Below, one piece after another: positions 6,157 through 6,447 of a stretch of 6,447 bases of DNA (position 1 is its first letter; each line of letters begins with the position of its first letter). This DNA comes from Tannerella sp. (GTDB taxonomy: Bacteria; Bacteroidota; Bacteroidia; Bacteroidales; Tannerellaceae). A program made the position numbers and the translations under genes. Location: NCBI GenBank assembly GCA_031268395.1, contig JAIRXI010000163.1:1-6447 (forward strand), given 5' to 3'. The notes under the pieces are model-generated. The model searched no databases. It had not been told where the DNA came from and saw nothing but the letters and a program-made list of their open reading frames with translations.

Positions 6157-6389
6157 AATTCCCATAGGGAAATTACCGATTTCCATAGGGAAATTGCCAA
6201 TTCCCATAAAGGAAATTCCAAATTCCCACATGGAAATTACCAATTCCCACATGGAAATTACCGATTCCCCTATAGAAATTACCGATTTCCCAATGGAAAT
6301 TCCCAATTACTATAGGGTAATTCTCGATTTCCATAGGGTAATTCTCGATTTCCACAGGGTAATTACCGATTTCCACAGGGAAATTTGCC
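6157..6389. repeat. 21-bp minisatellite array, 11 units, hairpin-forming
   Basis: Units begin at 6157, 6178, 6199, 6221, 6242, 6263, 6284, 6305, 6326, 6347 and 6368. All are 21 bp except the third (22 bp, 6199-6220) and the slightly longer last one. Units alternate between AATTCCC and GATTTCC openings, then an ATA- or ACA-containing centre, then GGGAAATT or GGGTAATT. A degenerate unit may precede the array at 6135-6156. Most units hold a short hairpin, for example ATTTCC (6179-6184) with GGAAAT (6189-6194). On the - strand the array reads as a 7-residue repeat such as IGNFPME, and the 22-bp unit shifts that frame. I do not call it a gene because frame openness is an automatic result of a period divisible by 3. 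Confidence 0.9.
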
Positions 6390-6447
6390 CCGTAAAATCT
6401 GTTTTTATCCTTAAAATGAGCGTTTTAAAAAAAATGACGCTTCTCCT

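Larger units (their letters stand above)
5704..6447. other. Gene-free repeat-rich region
   Basis: No credible gene is present in about 740 bp. Open frames exist, but they run through the inverted repeat at 5757-5835 or the 21-bp array at 6157-6389 and are low-complexity. The block holds, in order, a long imperfect inverted repeat, a MITE-like candidate containing heptamer arrays and a perfect palindrome, and an array of 21-bp units. The last 30 bases are AT-rich and end with GACGCTTCTC, which recurs in inverted form at 6093-6102. Any gene upstream of the DUF5686 gene must lie beyond the window. Confidence 0.7.

Noticed and set aside
6106..6376. Two overlapping - strand frames encoding 7-residue repeats such as IGNFHVG.
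   Set aside because: They are translations of the 21-bp array in two frames, separated by the 22-bp unit. One starts with GTG, neither has a promoter, and no non-repeat domain is present.
6157..6389. The regular array considered as a CRISPR.
   Set aside because: Units are 21 bp, contiguous and mutually similar, with no unique spacers, and no cas gene is present.

Overview
The window looks like a chromosomal segment of a Bacteroidales bacterium (phylum Bacteroidota). The genus cannot be settled from the sequence. The evidence is an outer-membrane protein of the DUF5686 type with a carboxypeptidase-regulatory-like N-terminal domain, two TAnnTTTG -7 promoter elements of the Bacteroidota kind, starts without Shine-Dalgarno sequences, and intergenic DNA crowded with short palindromes and tandem repeats. 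Coding DNA is moderately GC-rich and the flanks are more AT-rich.

Layout. Positions 1-584 hold no convincing gene. They contain a degenerate copy of a short palindromic repeat (18-60), a 42-bp tandem repeat (281-377) and a promoter element (524-531). Next come two genes on the + strand: a secreted calcineurin-like metallophosphoesterase with a purple-acid-phosphatase-type N-terminal domain (585-1754), and mltG, the membrane-anchored endolytic murein transglycosylase (1880-2920). A short intergenic gap with a weak stem-loop follows. The third gene converges from the - strand (3026 to about 5665) and encodes a large DUF5686-family outer-membrane beta-barrel protein. Its own -7 promoter element lies at 5696-5703, and its start codon is a puzzle.

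Positions 5704-6447 are a gene-free block of repeats: a long imperfect inverted repeat (5757-5835), a candidate 227-bp MITE-like element with 12-bp terminal inverted repeats and a near-perfect 7-bp flanking duplication (5880-6106), heptanucleotide arrays, a perfect 28-bp palindrome (6048-6075), and an array of eleven 21-bp units able to form hairpins (6157-6389).

All three proteins act in the cell envelope: a secreted hydrolase, a peptidoglycan-processing enzyme in the inner membrane, and an outer-membrane barrel. Nothing in the sequence shows a dedicated shared pathway. The first two genes could be co-transcribed, since no promoter was recognised in the 125-bp gap between them. I see no RNA gene, CRISPR array, transposase or defence system. 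The unusual content is in the repeats, and the best candidate for something undescribed is the small non-autonomous element at 5880-6106.
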